Below, in pieces: positions 7,486 through 15,216 of a DNA stretch of 20,567 nucleotides; the first letter of the stretch is position 1; every line of letters begins with the position of its first letter. Source of the DNA: Desulfohalobiaceae bacterium (GTDB lineage: Bacteria; Desulfobacterota; Desulfovibrionia; Desulfovibrionales; Desulfothermaceae); assembly GCA_021737525.1 (NCBI GenBank), contig JAIPDU010000005.1, positions 1 through 20,567 of the forward strand. The letters are read 5' to 3'. Below the pieces are notes generated by a model that saw only the letters and a program-made list of their open reading frames with translations, had not been told where the DNA came from and searched no databases. The translations under genes were made by a program, and so were the position numbers.

Positions 7486-7600
7486 GGAATCGGCTCTCCT
7501 CCCCGCGGTTGTCCGGGGCACCGTTCCCCGCACTCCGGATCATTTCCAGGCCTCGTTCATGTGGCCCTTCATGGGGTATTTTTTTGAACGATGGAGCGGA

Positions 7601-8962
7601 TCACTCCTTGAGAAACATTTCCCCCAGCCGCGTCACGTCGCCCGCTCCCAGGGTCAGCACCACGTCACCCGGCGCTGCGATATCCCGCAGCTCCCTAAGA
7701 CAGACGGAAAGATCCTCGCAGAAGACCACCTCCTGAGCCCCCATCTGCCTGATGCCCTGGGCCAGGGAGATCCCGTTCACTCCGGGGATGGGATCCTCGG
7801 AAGCGGGGTAGACCTCGGTCAGAAAGAGCAGATCGGCCCCGGTGAAGGCCCGGCAAAAGTCGGCGAAAAGGTCCCTGGTCCGGGTAAAACGGTGCGGCTG
7901 GAAGACCACGATCAAGCGCCTGTCCCCGAAAACCTCCTTGACCGTTTGCAGGGTAAGGTCGATCTCCCGGGGATGGTGCCCGTAGTCGTCCAGAACCAGC
8001 ACCCCCTCGCTCTCCCCTTTCTTTTCCATCCGCCGGCCCACGCCGCCAAAATTTTCCAGCCCCTTGAGCACCGACTCCGGGGGGATGTCCGACTGCATGG
8101 CCACCGCGACAGCCCCCAGGGCATTCAGGATATTGTGCCGCCCCGGATGGCTCAGGGTCACCTCGGCCCAGAGCGCGCCGCGCCAGTACACGGTAAAGCG
8201 GCTGGATAGCCCCAGCTCCTGGATCTCGGCCCGGAGATCGTTCTCCGGCCCCAGCCCGTAGGTCAGAACGGGTCGCTTGATCCGGGGCAGAAGCTGCTGG
8301 ATCCTGGGATCGTCCCCGCATACCACGTTGAGGCCATAGAAGGGCACCTGATTCATGAACTGGACAAAGGCCTCGTCCACCGAGGCCATATCCGGATAGT
8401 AATCCGTATGATCCAGATCCACGTTGGTCACCACATTCATGATGGGCAGCAGGGAGAGGAAGGATCCGTCGGACTCGTCAGCTTCGGCGATGAGATATTC
8501 CCCTTCTCCCATGAGGGCATGACTGCCGTAGGTATTCAACCTGCCGCCGATGATCACCGTGGGATCCATCCCGGCCTCTGTGAATATCGCGGCCAAAAGG
8601 GAGGTGGTTGTGGTCTTGCCGTGGGTTCCGGCAACGGCGATCCCAGTCTTGAGGCGCATGAGCTCTGCCAGCATCTCCGCGCGGGGAATAACCGGGATCC
8701 CGTTCTCCCTGGCGGCGATCACCTCGGGATTGTCCCGATCGATGGCCGTGGACTTGACCAGGACCTCGGCGTCGGCCACGTTTTCCGCCTTGTGGCCGGT
8801 TTCGATCCGGGCCCCCAGGCCGCGAAGCCGCCGGACCGTGTCGTTGTCCGCGATATCCGACCCGGAAACGCTGTATCCCAGATTGAGCAGGACCTCCGCG
8901 ATCCCGCTCATGCCCGCGCCGCCTATTCCCACCATGTGGATCTCGCGTAGCTTCGTCTTCAT
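7601..8962 (-). CDS. murC: UDP-N-acetylmuramate--L-alanine ligase MurC
   Basis: This ATP-dependent ligase adds L-Ala to UDP-MurNAc, the first peptide step. The 453-residue protein starts with the UDP-binding Rossmann motif MVGIGGAGMSG (res 10-20). The ATP P-loop is AGTHGKTTTT (111-120). Further family motifs are EADESDGSF (160-168), NVDLDHTDYY (180-189), HPGRHNILNA (272-281) and DDYGHHP (325-331). The start ATG 8962 overlaps the murG stop by 4 bp (ATGA), with AGGAG just upstream. The frame stays open to 9316 through murG, but that extension is not MurC-like. All catalytic motifs are present. Confidence 0.98.
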   Translation of the reverse strand: MKTKLREIHMVGIGGAGMSGIAEVLLNLGYSVSGSDIADNDTVRRLRGLGARIETGHKAENVADAEVLVKSTAIDRDNPEVIAARENGIPVIPRAEMLAELMRLKTGIAVAGTHGKTTTTSLLAAIFTEAGMDPTVIIGGRLNTYGSHALMGEGEYLIAEADESDGSFLSLLPIMNVVTNVDLDHTDYYPDMASVDEAFVQFMNQVPFYGLNVVCGDDPRIQQLLPRIKRPVLTYGLGPENDLRAEIQELGLSSRFTVYWRGALWAEVTLSHPGRHNILNALGAVAVAMQSDIPPESVLKGLENFGGVGRRMEKKGESEGVLVLDDYGHHPREIDLTLQTVKEVFGDRRLIVVFQPHRFTRTRDLFADFCRAFTGADLLFLTEVYPASEDPIPGVNGISLAQGIRQMGAQEVVFCEDLSVCLRELRDIAAPGDVVLTLGAGDVTRLGEMFLKE

Positions 8963-10077
8963 GCGTCTCCTCGCGCGTGGTTTACCTGCCCGCCGGACTC
9001 CCCGAGCATCTCCTCCAGACTGTTCACGATACGCTGCGCCGCGTCCGGCCGGGAAAGCTTCCGGGCAGCGCTTCCCATCTCCTTGAGCTTGCCCGGCAGG
9101 GAGAGCAGATCCCCGATCATATGGGTCAGATTCACCTCGTCCAGGTAGCTCTGTTCCAGGATATAGGCGGCGCCCTGCCGCTCCAGATAGCGGGCGTTGT
9201 CCAGCTGATGGGCATGGGTGGCATAGGGAAAGGGGATCAGAATGCTCGGCCGCCCCATAACGGTCAGCTCGGCGACTGTGGAGGCGCCGGCCCGGCAGAT
9301 CACCAGATCCGCCCATCTGTACGCCGCCCCGATGTCGTCGATAAAGGGACGGACCAGGGTGTCGTCCAGTCCCTGTCTTGCGTACTCCGTCCTGACCTGC
9401 TCAAAGTCCCGCTCCCCTGTCTGGTGCATGATATTCACGGAATAGGACGCCAGCGAGGGCAGGGCCCTGACGATGACCTGATTCAGGACCTGGGCCCCCT
9501 GGCTCCCCCCGAGAACCAAAATATTCCTGGCCCCTTCATGGGCGTAGCGCTTCTCCTGCTCCCCCATGCGGAGGAGGTTCTTGCGTACAGGATTGCCCGT
9601 GGGCACCACCTTGTCCGCGGGAAAGCTCTCCGACTCATCGGGAAAGGTCACAAAGACGCGGTCCACCTTTTGGCCCAGCACCTTGTTGGTCATCCCCGGT
9701 TTGTTGTTCTGCTCGTGGATCGCCGCTGGAATGCCCTGGCGGCAGGCCATCCAAACAGGCACGAATCCGGCGTAGCTCCCGAATCCCACCACCACCTCCG
9801 GGCGGAAGCGTCTATAGAACGCGCTGCACTTGAGCAGGCTGCGGCAGATCCACCACAAGGACCCCAGGGAACGGATCCCCCGGCCCATAATCCCCTTGGC
9901 CGGCAGGGAGACAAAGGGGAGTCCCGCCTTTTCCGCCCAGTAGCGCTCCAGATCCTTCTGTCCGCCTACAAAGACGATATCCGCCCAGGGATAGCGCTCC
10001 CGGAGCTCATCCGCCACCGCCAAGGCGGGGAAAATATGCCCGCCGGTTCCACCGGCGCTGAGCACGATGCGTTTCAC
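8959..10077 (-). CDS. murG: UDP-GlcNAc:lipid I N-acetylglucosaminyltransferase MurG
   Basis: This peripheral GT28-family (GT-B fold) enzyme works at the inner face of the membrane and converts lipid I to lipid II. The 372-residue protein has the N-terminal glycine loop SAGGTGGH (res 7-14), GFGSYAGFVP (98-107), HEQNNKPG (121-128), the second glycine loop GGSQGA (190-195), and the donor-binding block RAGASTVAE (262-270) with PFPYATHAHQLDNA (282-295). It starts with GTG 10077, one nt after the ftsW TAG stop, with GGAGG about 10-11 nt upstream, so coupling to ftsW is likely. Its end overlaps murC by 4 bp. Confidence 0.98.
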   Translation of the reverse strand: MKRIVLSAGGTGGHIFPALAVADELRERYPWADIVFVGGQKDLERYWAEKAGLPFVSLPAKGIMGRGIRSLGSLWWICRSLLKCSAFYRRFRPEVVVGFGSYAGFVPVWMACRQGIPAAIHEQNNKPGMTNKVLGQKVDRVFVTFPDESESFPADKVVPTGNPVRKNLLRMGEQEKRYAHEGARNILVLGGSQGAQVLNQVIVRALPSLASYSVNIMHQTGERDFEQVRTEYARQGLDDTLVRPFIDDIGAAYRWADLVICRAGASTVAELTVMGRPSILIPFPYATHAHQLDNARYLERQGAAYILEQSYLDEVNLTHMIGDLLSLPGKLKEMGSAARKLSRPDAAQRIVNSLEEMLGESGGQVNHARGDA

Positions 10078-10078
10078 C

Positions 10079-11197
10079 CTAGTCCCGCCTCCTTGTGCCG
10101 ATATTCAGAATGAGTCCGCTGCACAGACACATGGCCAGAAGATTGGACCCCCCGTAGCTTATAAAGGGCATGGGCACGCCGGTGGGAGGACAGGCCCCCA
10201 CAACCACGGCGATATTCAAAAAGGCCTCCAGGAGCACGATCAGGCTGAGCCCGAACACGGTGAAGCGGGACTGCAGGTCCTGCTGCTTGAGGCAGATGCT
10301 CAAGGAGCGGATCATGAACACCCCGAAAAAGATAAAAACGACCGAAAGCCCGGCGAACCCCAATTCCTCGCCCACTACGGAAAGAATGAAGTCGGTGTGG
10401 GCCTCGGGGAGAAAAAAGAGCTTCTGCTTGCCCTCGCCCAGCCCTACGCCGAAGAGGCCGCCGTTACCCAGGCCGTACAGGGATTGCACCAATTGGTATC
10501 CCACGTTCTGCGCATTCTCGAAGGGCTTGAGAAACGCGGTCCAGCGCTCCAGCCGATAGGGGGAATTGATGAGCATGAGCGCCCCGGCTCCCGCACACAA
10601 CATGACGGAGGCAAAGAGATAGATCAGCCGCGTCCCCCCCACCAGGCTCATGAAAAAGAACAAGGCGGTGATGAAGACCGCCCCGCCGAAATCCGGCTGC
10701 ATAATCAATATCCCGGCGAAGACGAGGGTCACCAGGATGGGAGGCAGAAAACCCACGCTGAAGGTCTTGATCTTGTCCTGCTTCCGGCTGAAAAAATAGG
10801 CCAGGTAGAGCACCAGGGCCACCTTGACCAGCTCCAGGGGCTGCAGAGTGGCCACTCCCAGATCCAGCCACCTGGTCGCCCCGCCTGTTCCAGTCCCCGC
10901 CGGAGTCAGGGTTAGGAACAACAGAACCAGGGCCAGCAAAAGCCAGAGATAGACCAGTCGAAAGATGAGGGCTATGGGAACCCTCCAGGCCAGATACATA
11001 ACCCCGGTTGCAAACAGGGCATAGACGAATTGCCTGCCGAAGAAATAGAATTCCCGCCCAAAAACCCGGTCCGCCCGAATGGCGCTGGAGCTGAGCACCA
11101 TCACCAGCCCCAGCCCGATCAGGACAAAGACGGAGATGAGCAGCCACAGGTCTGTCCTGTCCGCAAGCGAGCTGTTCTTGGTTCTGGCCTGGCCCAT
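10079..11197 (-). CDS. ftsW: septal peptidoglycan glycosyltransferase FtsW (SEDS family)
   Basis: This multi-pass membrane protein polymerises lipid II at the septum together with FtsI. The 372-residue protein has about ten hydrophobic helices beginning at DLWLLISVFVLIGLGLVMVL. The SEDS catalytic region PEAHTDFI (res 264-271) includes the essential Asp (269). The signature PPTGVPMPFISYGGSN (337-352) is complete. FtsW rather than RodA is called because of the dcw position between murD and murG. The start chosen is ATG 11197 (MGQARTKN). A GTG at 11248, overlapping the murD stop as GTGA, would add 17 residues largely encoded by a short repeat tract. It may still be the coupled initiation site, so the N-terminus is uncertain. 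Confidence 0.96.
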   Translation of the reverse strand: MGQARTKNSSLADRTDLWLLISVFVLIGLGLVMVLSSSAIRADRVFGREFYFFGRQFVYALFATGVMYLAWRVPIALIFRLVYLWLLLALVLLFLTLTPAGTGTGGATRWLDLGVATLQPLELVKVALVLYLAYFFSRKQDKIKTFSVGFLPPILVTLVFAGILIMQPDFGGAVFITALFFFMSLVGGTRLIYLFASVMLCAGAGALMLINSPYRLERWTAFLKPFENAQNVGYQLVQSLYGLGNGGLFGVGLGEGKQKLFFLPEAHTDFILSVVGEELGFAGLSVVFIFFGVFMIRSLSICLKQQDLQSRFTVFGLSLIVLLEAFLNIAVVVGACPPTGVPMPFISYGGSNLLAMCLCSGLILNIGTRRRD

Positions 11198-11236
11198 AAT
11201 CCGTCCCTGGGTCCTTCCACCGATTCTTGGAATCCT

Positions 11237-11257
11237 ATCGCCTATCACCCATCGCCT
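11237..11257. repeat. short heptanucleotide tract ATCRCCY at the murD/ftsW junction
   Basis: Three in-phase 7-mers on the plus strand (ATCGCCT, ATCACCC, ATCGCCT) are followed by degenerate units to about 11269. The tract encodes the last residues of MurD (IGDG) and contains the murD stop and the alternative GTG start of ftsW. Confidence 0.6.
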
Positions 11258-12543
11258 ATTCTATTCACCAGCGCCTGAAAGGCCCGGCCCCGCTCCTTGT
11301 AGTCCTGGTACTGATCAAAGCTTGAGGTGCCGGGAGAAAACAGGACCACGTCCCCGGTCCGGGCCAGATCCATAAGCCTGTCCAGAGCGGCCTCCATGCT
11401 CTCTTCGCAAAAGAGGCGCGTGCTCTCCCGCCAGGCCCTTTCCAGCTGATCCCGGCATTCGCCGAAGACCCCCGCGGCTTTGACCCGGCTCCGGATGAGG
11501 TCCGCCTGCCTGGCGGGGTCGTCGCCCTTGAGCCGTCCCCCGGCCAGCAGGAGGATGGGCCGGCTGAAGCTGTGCAGCGCGGCCTCCTGGGCCACGAGGG
11601 TGGTCCCCTTGGAATCGTTCACAAAGAGCACCCCGTTTTGTTCTCCCAGGGGCTGGAGGCGGTGAGGCTCTGGCCGGAACCGGCGAACCGCTTCCCGGGC
11701 AACCGCCTCCGTGACCCCGAAGGGACGGCTGGCCAGGTAGGCGGCCTCCATGTTCGCCTGATTGTGCTCTCCGAGGAGCCCAGGGCAGTCGAACCTGTCC
11801 TCTGCTGTGAAATATTCCCGCCTGGCGCGAATGTCCTCGCGAGCCCCCAACAGAGTGCGCATCTCCTGGGGCAGGATGGCCAGATCCCGGGATTCCTGCT
11901 TCTGAAAAAGGGCCATCTTGGCTTCGAAGTATTCCTCCAGGCTCCCGTGGTAATCCAGGTGATTGGGGGAAAAATTGAGCAGAACCCCCACATCCGGGCG
12001 AAATGTGGGAGTGTTCAGCATCTGGAAACTGCTCACCTCCAGGACCAGGACCTCCCTGTCCAGGCCCTGCAGGGCATAATCCGACAGGGGGCTGCCGATG
12101 TTTCCGCCCGCGAAGCTGGAAACACCCGCTTCTTGCAGCATGCAGCTGATCAGGCCCACGGTTGTGGTTTTCCCGTTGCTTCCGGTCACGGCGACAACGG
12201 GCCGGTCCACGAACCACCAGCCCAGCTCCATCTCGGAGAGCAGCCGCGGCATTCCCTCCTCCGGGAGCAGCTTCCGGATCACTCCCGGTGGAATGCCCGG
12301 GCTGAGGATAACCAGATCCGCACCCATAAACTGTCGCTGCTCGTGCTCCCCGGTCCGGCAGGCGATACCCTCCGCCCGGAGCGGCTCCGTCGTCGCCTCA
12401 TCCAGCACCGCGGGATTTCTCTCCAGCAGAAGGACCTCGGCTCCCGCGGCTGCGGCCAGCCTCGCCGCGGCGACACCGGAGCGCCCGGCTCCCACGACCA
12501 CGACATTCCCGCCGCGCAGCGGCTCTCCCCTGATCTGCTTCAT
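11245..12543 (-). CDS. murD: UDP-N-acetylmuramoyl-L-alanine--D-glutamate ligase MurD
   Basis: This cytoplasmic ATP-dependent ligase adds D-Glu to UDP-MurNAc-L-Ala. In the 432-residue protein the N-terminal UDP-binding domain shows VVVVGAGRSGVAAARL (res 14-29). The ATP P-loop is TGSNGKTTT (120-128). FEAKMALF (206-213) holds the Lys that is carbamoylated in this family. NDSKGTT (309-315; NDSKATN is more usual) and SPGTSSFDQYQDYKERG (403-419) mark the C-terminal domain. The start chosen is ATG 12543, with GGGGA about 6 nt upstream. The frame is open to an ATG at 12642, but those 33 extra residues are read from a heptanucleotide repeat and are not MurD-like. The gene is flanked by repeat tracts at both ends, unlike its tightly packed neighbours. 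Confidence 0.96.
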   Translation of the reverse strand: MKQIRGEPLRGGNVVVVGAGRSGVAAARLAAAAGAEVLLLERNPAVLDEATTEPLRAEGIACRTGEHEQRQFMGADLVILSPGIPPGVIRKLLPEEGMPRLLSEMELGWWFVDRPVVAVTGSNGKTTTVGLISCMLQEAGVSSFAGGNIGSPLSDYALQGLDREVLVLEVSSFQMLNTPTFRPDVGVLLNFSPNHLDYHGSLEEYFEAKMALFQKQESRDLAILPQEMRTLLGAREDIRARREYFTAEDRFDCPGLLGEHNQANMEAAYLASRPFGVTEAVAREAVRRFRPEPHRLQPLGEQNGVLFVNDSKGTTLVAQEAALHSFSRPILLLAGGRLKGDDPARQADLIRSRVKAAGVFGECRDQLERAWRESTRLFCEESMEAALDRLMDLARTGDVVLFSPGTSSFDQYQDYKERGRAFQALVNRIGDG

Positions 12544-12591
12544 CGCCTGTCCCCAAACCGAACCTTGCTCATCCCGGCTTCCTTCTCCTTT

Positions 12592-12690
12592 CTCCGACTT
12601 CCGACATCCGAAATCCGACCTCCGACTTCCGACATCCGACATCCGACTTCCGACATCCGACCTCCGATCTCCGACCTCCGACTTCCGCCA
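12592..12690. repeat. heptanucleotide tandem repeat (TCCGANN)13-14 between mraY and murD
   Basis: On the plus strand TCCGA recurs exactly every 7 bp at 12593, 12600, 12607, 12614, 12621, 12628, 12635, 12642, 12649, 12656, 12663, 12670 and 12677. A final TCCGC at 12684 runs directly into the mraY stop codon (12691-12693). Positions 6-7 of the unit vary (CT, CA, AA, CC, TC). The tract, plus about 50 bp without recognisable content, makes up the mraY-murD spacer. Confidence 0.92.
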
Positions 12691-13767
12691 CTAGCGCAGC
12701 TTCAGCGTGCTCAGGGCGATCATGGCCAGAAGAATGGAAAGGATCCAGAAACGCACAATGATCTTGGCCTCCGGGATCCCCTGGAGCTCGAAGTGATGGT
12801 GGATGGGCGCCATGCGGAAGAGGCGCTTCCCGCCGGTCATCTTGAAGTAGCCCACCTGGAACACCACGGACAGGGTCTCCAGGACGAAAAGCCCGCCGAG
12901 AATGACCAGGACAAGCTCCTGTTTGGCCAAAATCCCCAGAAAGCCGATGGTCCCTCCCAGACTGAGGCTTCCCACATCGCCCATGAAAACCTGGGCCGGA
13001 TAGGCGTTGAACCAGAGGAATCCCAAACCGGCACCGAGCAGGCTGCCGCAGAAGACGGTCACTTCTCCCACTCCGGGAACGTGGGCCACCTGCAGGTAGT
13101 CCGCCAGATGCACGTGTCCGGCCACGTAGATGAACAGGGCCAAACAGGCGAAGACCACCACCGTGGGGCCGATGGCCAGGCCATCCAGCCCGTCGGTAAT
13201 GTTCACCGCATTGGAGGATCCCACGATCACCAAGAGGGAGAAGGGCAGATAAAACCAGCCCAGATCCGGGTGCAGCCATTTGAAAAAGGGAAAATAGAGC
13301 TTGCTGGAATATCCGGGCAAAAGGATCAGCACTGCCACGGCAATCCCGGCTATGAGCAGCTGGGCCAGGAACTTGCCGCTCTTGGTCAGCCCCTTGTTCC
13401 TGCGTTTGACCACCTTGATGTAGTCGTCCAGGAAGCCGATCGCGGCAAAGCCGAGAAAAACGAACATGGCCACCCACATGTAGGCATTGCTCCAATTGCC
13501 CCAGAGCATGACCGATCCCGTGTGGGCCGCAGCGATGAGCAGCCCCCCCATGGTGGGGGTGCCCTCCTTCTGGACGTGATTCTCCACATCGTCCTGGATC
13601 CTCTGCCCCCATTTCAGCCGGCCCAGCCAGGAAAGCACCACCGGTCCCAGAATCAAGCTCAAAAGCAGGGAGGTGAGCAGGGCGTAAATGGAGCGGAAGG
13701 TGATATACTGGAATACGTTGAACAGTGTGGCCGTATCGCTCAACGGATAGAGCAGATGATAGATCAT
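12691..13767 (-). CDS. mraY: phospho-N-acetylmuramoyl-pentapeptide transferase MraY
   Basis: This integral membrane enzyme joins UDP-MurNAc-pentapeptide to undecaprenyl phosphate, giving lipid I. The 358-residue protein is the family's normal size, with about ten membrane helices. It starts with the typical MIYHLLYPL. Active-site elements are GFLDDYIKV (res 111-119, the Asp pair), NAVNITDGLDGLA (186-198), FMGDVGSL (261-268, catalytic Asp264) and PIHHHFEL (321-328). The start ATG 13767 overlaps the murF stop by 4 bp (ATGA). The frame is open upstream to 14163 inside murF, but that part is a shadow of murF. It ends directly against the heptanucleotide tract. Confidence 0.98.
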   Translation of the reverse strand: MIYHLLYPLSDTATLFNVFQYITFRSIYALLTSLLLSLILGPVVLSWLGRLKWGQRIQDDVENHVQKEGTPTMGGLLIAAAHTGSVMLWGNWSNAYMWVAMFVFLGFAAIGFLDDYIKVVKRRNKGLTKSGKFLAQLLIAGIAVAVLILLPGYSSKLYFPFFKWLHPDLGWFYLPFSLLVIVGSSNAVNITDGLDGLAIGPTVVVFACLALFIYVAGHVHLADYLQVAHVPGVGEVTVFCGSLLGAGLGFLWFNAYPAQVFMGDVGSLSLGGTIGFLGILAKQELVLVILGGLFVLETLSVVFQVGYFKMTGGKRLFRMAPIHHHFELQGIPEAKIIVRFWILSILLAMIALSTLKLR

Positions 13768-15143
13768 TCCCCGAGCTCCCTTTGCAGCGCATGCAGGAAC
13801 CGCTCCAGCCGGCACCCCCTCGAGGCCTTGAGGAGCACGGTCCCCCCCTTGGGCTCCAGACCGCGGCAAAAGCTTCGCAACTCCTCGCTGGTCTCCACGG
13901 GATGCGGCCCGTCGCGTCCCCCGGCCTCCCGGAAGCCGCGCTCCACCTCCCGGATATAGCTCCCGCTGTAGAGCAAATGATCCACGCCTTGCCTTGCGGC
14001 CTGGCGTCCCATTTCCAAGTGGGCCGCCTCGGCTTCGTCCCCCAGCTCGAGCATGTCCCCCAGAAAGGCGATCAAGGCGCCGGATCCAGTGAGATCTCGT
14101 GCGCTTTGCAGGGCGCAGCGCACGGACACCGGATTGGCGTTGTAACAGTCGTCGATCAGGCACCAGCCGCCGACACGGATCATCTGGCCGCGGTGCTCAG
14201 GCAGCCGGGCACCGGCCAGACCCGCCTCGATATCCCCGGTGTCGCATCCCAGCTCCCAAGCCGTGGCTGCCGCTGCCAGGATGTTCTCCAATTGGTATCC
14301 TTCCCTGAAGCCGGGCGCCACCTCGATCTCGGTCCCGTCCAGATGGAGCCTGTACAGTCCCCGCTCGTCTGAATGGCCCAGATACTCGCCCCTGTAGGGC
14401 ACTTGGGCCTGTCGGCAGGAGAAGCGGGTCATGCGTAGATCCGCCCGGTCCGGCAGTGCTTGGTTCAAAATGGGATAGTCCGCACTGACGATCGCCAGGC
14501 CTTTCTCCCGAACAGCTGCGGCAAGCTTGCTCTTTTCCCGGGCCACTCCCTCCTGGCTCCCCATCCCTTCCAGATGGGCCGGGCCGACATTGTGGATCAG
14601 AGCGACATCCGGCCGGAGAATGCGGGCCAGCTCGTCCATTTCCCCGGTCTGGTTCACTCCGGCCTCCAGGACCCAATAGCGCTCCCTCCCGGAAAAGCCC
14701 AGCAGGGAGAGCGGTACTCCGAGGCGATTGTTCCAGTTCTGGTAATTTTTCGCCGTCTCCGCCCGCTGGGCCAGAATCGAGGCCAATAGCTCCTTGAGGC
14801 TCGTCTTGCCCGCGGATCCGGTCAACGCGATAAGCGTTCCCTGGAAGCGATCCCGCCACCAGGCCCCCAGATCGCCCAGGGCGGTCAAGCAATCCCGGAC
14901 GCGGAACACGGGGACCCTGTTCCCGATCCCTGGCAGCTCTTCCCGGGCCATGACCGCAACGGCACCGCGCTGCACTGCGTCCTCCGCGAATGCGTGACCG
15001 TCTACCCGTTCCCCGGGGAGGCAGACGAAGAGATCCCCAGGGCGGACCTGCCTGCTGTCGGTCCGGACACCGCGGATCGCGATCTCTTCGCTGGAGCCGG
15101 TTATCTCCGCCCCAGTGGCCTGTAGGATATGGTCCGGCCGCAT
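13764..15143 (-). CDS. murF: UDP-N-acetylmuramoyl-tripeptide--D-alanyl-D-alanine ligase MurF
   Basis: This cytoplasmic ligase adds the D-Ala-D-Ala dipeptide, completing UDP-MurNAc-pentapeptide. The 459-residue protein shows RGVRTDSRQVRPGDLFVCL (res 24-42) in the substrate domain, the P-loop TGSAGKTSLKE (108-118), KNYQNWNNRLGVPLSLL (132-148), DDCYNANPVS (331-340) and FLGDMLELG (360-368). The start chosen is ATG 15143 (MRPDHILQATG), which fits family alignments. A TTG at 15182 would add 13 residues and has no ribosome site. GAGG is only 2 nt from ATG 15143, too close to be ideal, and a 22-codon mini-ORF ends 4 nt upstream, suggesting translational coupling. No ddl gene is present in the window to supply the dipeptide. 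Confidence 0.97.
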   Translation of the reverse strand: MRPDHILQATGAEITGSSEEIAIRGVRTDSRQVRPGDLFVCLPGERVDGHAFAEDAVQRGAVAVMAREELPGIGNRVPVFRVRDCLTALGDLGAWWRDRFQGTLIALTGSAGKTSLKELLASILAQRAETAKNYQNWNNRLGVPLSLLGFSGRERYWVLEAGVNQTGEMDELARILRPDVALIHNVGPAHLEGMGSQEGVAREKSKLAAAVREKGLAIVSADYPILNQALPDRADLRMTRFSCRQAQVPYRGEYLGHSDERGLYRLHLDGTEIEVAPGFREGYQLENILAAAATAWELGCDTGDIEAGLAGARLPEHRGQMIRVGGWCLIDDCYNANPVSVRCALQSARDLTGSGALIAFLGDMLELGDEAEAAHLEMGRQAARQGVDHLLYSGSYIREVERGFREAGGRDGPHPVETSEELRSFCRGLEPKGGTVLLKASRGCRLERFLHALQRELGE

Positions 15144-15147
15144 TACC

Positions 15148-15216
15148 TCAGACCCGCCCCGGATTGGGATGTCCCTGAACAAAGAGGACGGGATGGCAAT
15201 TTATCCGCAATCTCAT
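15148..15216 (-). CDS. 22-codon mini-ORF bridging murE and murF (possible coupling ORF)
   Basis: ATG 15216 overlaps the murE stop (TGATGA), and the ORF ends at TGA 15148-15150, only 4 nt before the murF ATG. GGAGGGG at 15222-15228 lies 5 nt upstream of its ATG, a better ribosome site than that of murF itself. The peptide begins MRLRINCHP and ends NPGRV, with no recognisable domain. A role in passing ribosomes from murE to murF is inference; it may be chance. Confidence 0.35.
   Translation of the reverse strand: MRLRINCHPVLFVQGHPNPGRV

Noticed and set aside
7540..7572. 10-codon ORF (MKGHMNEAWK) in the murC-murB gap
   Set aside because: It has no ribosome site and no fit to either neighbouring junction, so chance is the simplest explanation.
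8963..9316. N-terminal extension of MurC (open frame to 9316)
   Set aside because: It is a shadow frame inside murG. MKTKLREIHMVGIGGAG at 8962 is the family start and overlaps the murG stop as ATGA.
12544..12642. 33-residue N-terminal extension of MurD from ATG 12642
   Set aside because: It is read from the heptanucleotide repeat and has no MurD similarity. ATG 12543 has a ribosome site and the normal N-terminus.
12592..12690. Heptanucleotide tract as a CRISPR array
   Set aside because: The 7-bp unit is contiguous with no spacers, and no cas genes are present.
11572..13959. 795-codon plus-strand ORF opposite murD-mraY
   Set aside because: It is the antisense shadow of murD and mraY and runs through the heptanucleotide tract.
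13768..14163. N-terminal extension of MraY
   Set aside because: It is a shadow of murF. MIYHLLYPL at 13767 is the canonical MraY start.
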